Source: an uncultured Clostridia bacterium
GTDB taxonomy: Bacteria > Bacillota > Clostridia > HGM11514
Assembly: GCA_934489915.1 (NCBI GenBank)
Contig: CAKSSZ010000104.1
Location: 1-5,809 of the forward strand
Direction: 5' to 3'
DNA: 5,809 nt
Shown: in pieces, positions 4,167-5,809 of the stretch
Position numbering within the stretch: the stretch's first letter is position 1
Layout: every line of letters begins with the position of its first letter
Program-made: the position numbers and the translations under genes
Notes under the pieces: generated by a model
Database searches by the model: none
Told to the model about the DNA's origin: nothing
Seen by the model: only the letters and a program-made list of their open reading frames with translations

Positions 4167-5809
4167 TTATAAAATGGTAAAGTTCCCCTCGCAGCCTTCT
4201 AACGTAATGCAATAAGCGCTGTTTGTTACCTGATCCATCCGGCCTTTGCCCAGCATATGGTACGGCTTGTCCCGCTCTGTAAGGCAAACGATCAGCTGCG
4301 CACCCGGAACAAGGCTTTTTATCCTTATGCTGACCTTTGTTTTTGTATCGTCCCATTCCTGCTTTTCCAATCTGCTTTGGAACCCGCAGGTAACGGTTCC
4401 GGGAACATAATAAGAAGCAAACCATTTCATAACGGGTGCAGACAGTCCGGAAAATTGATGAAATCCCGCTCCCCTGCCGTTTGCCAGCATAAAATGCTCA
4501 TAACAGTTGAAGGTTTCGTCCGCTTCGCTCTTCCAAACAGAAAGCCCGGTTTTTGCAATTTCCCAGGCGAATTCCTGCTGTCCCTGATCTAACAGCGCTT
4601 TTGTCACAATCCACTGATGGGGCATCCATACTGAACCGTTCCAGTAACCGTCTGTCCGAAAATAGGAAGCGGTGGTGTCCACCACACTGATTCCGTATTT
4701 TGTCATCAGCTGACTGCGCAGGTGGGAGAGCATCCGCTCCTTTCGTTCCGGCGGAACGGCATCTGCCAAATAGGGATACAATCCGTCCAACCCGCAATTG
4801 TAATTTTCACCGGCGGGGGTGCGCAGAATATCCTCTTTTTCTCCGTCTTTGTTATGGCAAACGTAGCCGTAATAACCGCTTTCTTCATCCCACGCTGCCT
4901 CTAAGGCACGGCTAAAATAGCGAATGTCCTCCAAAAACAGATCTCGATCCTCTTCAGGGGCAAACAACAGCATGATTTTGGCAAACAGAATGGTCATTGC
5001 AGTGGTGATCACCGGCGTTACCGACCACTCTAATTTCTTTTCATGAACATATTTCTGAGGGGGATAATCATCCCAGCCACCGCTGTTATAGAACTGATCC
5101 CAGCTTTGGAGCAAGCCGGTTTTCGGCGCCTTCTTTTTCTTGCCTGAATAAAACTGATAGTATTTTTTTAAAGAAGGGTAATACTGTTTGATCAATTCCT
5201 CCCGCCCTGTTTTTTGCCAAAGCTCTGCAAAGAGAAAAATCTGCGTTGCCACGGGGCTGCCGTGCATGATAAAGGCGCAGTCCGGGTCGTCCGGCTCCAC
5301 CAAATAGGCACGCAAGCATTCTTCTGCCCGCTGAGCGGAAACCGCCGTCAGCCCAACGCCGATCATACCGCTGTCCCAGGTATAGAGGGAATCCCACTCC
5401 CGACCCGGGCAGTAGTGCTTGATCCAGGCCTTTTTACAATACACCGGATAAACAACGTTTAGCATGGAAACGGCGGCTTCTAAGTTTTGTGAAAATAAGT
5501 AAGGCTTTCCTTCCGGATTACAGGGAAAGGAAAAGCAGTCGGAGCCTGCGGGCAGCGGGCGCTGTTCTCCTGCGGTAATGGTTACGGTAACTTTCTTTGT
5601 TTCTCCCGGTTCTAAAAAAATGGGACGAAGGAACAAATCGGTAAAATGGCCTTCCGTCCCGTCTGAAAATACCCGGGAAACATGGTCATGAATTTTATTG
5701 GATAAAATCCGCCCTGCGTCATCGCAATATAATTCCCTCAGGATTGCCTGATCCGTATCCCAACAGACGGTGTAAGCTTGATTTAAAGTCGGATAACAGA
5801 GCTGTATTC
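4167..5809 (-). CDS. GH63/MGH1-like (alpha/alpha)6-barrel glycoside hydrolase, N-terminus outside window
   Basis: This is the C-terminal 546 residues of a glycosidase; the frame stays open to the right edge, so the true start is beyond it. An in-frame TTG at 5634-5636 is not a credible start because protein-like sequence continues upstream. The visible N-terminal part, up to about 5570, ends in LRPIFLEPGE and looks like the end of a beta-sandwich domain. The barrel then carries WDSLYTWDSGMIGVGL (about 5394-5349), NSGGWDDYPP (5087-5058), CGLDGLYPYL, YWNGSVWMPHQW (4646-4611) and NCYEHF..GRGAGFHQFSG (about 4517-4440). These match the motif order of GH63, GH37 and related trehalase-like clans. 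By family analogy, the aspartate at 5070-5072 in GWDD is a candidate general acid, and the glutamate at 4497-4499 in CYEHF a candidate base. The last 80 or so residues look like a small C-terminal beta domain. A basic run KKKK (within about 5147-5127) lies before the GWDD block. Substrate is unknown; an alpha-linked gluco-oligosaccharide is the default guess. Secretion cannot be judged without the N-terminus. Confidence 0.8.
   Translation of the reverse strand, partial: IQLCYPTLNQAYTVCWDTDQAILRELYCDDAGRILSNKIHDHVSRVFSDGTEGHFTDLFLRPIFLEPGETKKVTVTITAGEQRPLPAGSDCFSFPCNPEGKPYLFSQNLEAAVSMLNVVYPVYCKKAWIKHYCPGREWDSLYTWDSGMIGVGLTAVSAQRAEECLRAYLVEPDDPDCAFIMHGSPVATQIFLFAELWQKTGREELIKQYYPSLKKYYQFYSGKKKKAPKTGLLQSWDQFYNSGGWDDYPPQKYVHEKKLEWSVTPVITTAMTILFAKIMLLFAPEEDRDLFLEDIRYFSRALEAAWDEESGYYGYVCHNKDGEKEDILRTPAGENYNCGLDGLYPYLADAVPPERKERMLSHLRSQLMTKYGISVVDTTASYFRTDGYWNGSVWMPHQWIVTKALLDQGQQEFAWEIAKTGLSVWKSEADETFNCYEHFMLANGRGAGFHQFSGLSAPVMKWFASYYVPGTVTCGFQSRLEKQEWDDTKTKVSIRIKSLVPGAQLIVCLTERDKPYHMLGKGRMDQVTNSAYCITLEGCEGNFTIL

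Noticed and set aside
4166..4171. Second TATAAT on the minus strand at the hydrolase stop codon
   Set aside because: The sequence 17 bases upstream (CTGCGA) is a poor -35 box and there is no TGn extension; the 4132-4160 promoter is far better.
4036..4425. Minus-strand open frame of 129 codons spanning the hydrolase end and promoter
   Set aside because: It overlaps the conserved 3' end of the hydrolase in another frame, crosses the promoter and shows no protein-like motifs.

Overview
The window is a gene-dense piece of a low-to-moderate GC Firmicutes chromosome, most likely a gut-type clostridium (class Clostridia). The evidence is the gene order ecfA1-ecfA2-ecfT-truA, which is characteristic of Firmicutes, together with strong purine-rich Shine-Dalgarno (SD) sites and the style of the proteins. 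All six genes lie on the minus strand, so transcription runs from high to low coordinates. No RNA gene, mobile element, CRISPR array or phage gene was seen.

Layout in transcription order. From the right edge to 4167 is the C-terminal 546 residues of a large (alpha/alpha)6-barrel glycoside hydrolase of the GH63/MGH1-like type; its N-terminus lies outside the window. A 72-base gap (4095-4166) follows, holding a near-consensus housekeeping promoter and no recognisable terminator. That promoter reads into a compact operon: a class I SAM-dependent methyltransferase of the RlmI-like group (3228-4094), ecfA1 (2377-3216), ecfA2 (1511-2380), ecfT (712-1518) and truA (698 to beyond the left edge, lacking only its last residues). 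Spacings are +11, -4, -8 and +13 bases, so the last five genes are very probably co-transcribed and partly translationally coupled.

EcfA1, EcfA2 and EcfT form the shared energy-coupling module of a group II ECF vitamin or micronutrient importer. Two ATPases bind the membrane protein EcfT, which docks exchangeable substrate-binding S components encoded elsewhere; no S component is present here. TruA makes pseudouridine at positions 38-40 of tRNA anticodon stems, and the methyltransferase is probably also an RNA-modifying enzyme. The operon therefore mixes RNA modification with vitamin uptake. In many Firmicutes the ecf-truA block follows rplQ in the ribosomal-protein cluster; here it follows a methyltransferase with its own promoter.

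The window is mostly conventional and I do not see an undescribed system. The best points for a second look are the start of ecfT, where a CTG codon sits exactly at the family's usual initiator position behind a strong SD; the run of non-ATG starts in ecfA2, ecfT and truA; the methyltransferase as operon leader, with no visible cysteine nucleophile or PUA domain; and the exact family and substrate of the partial glycoside hydrolase.
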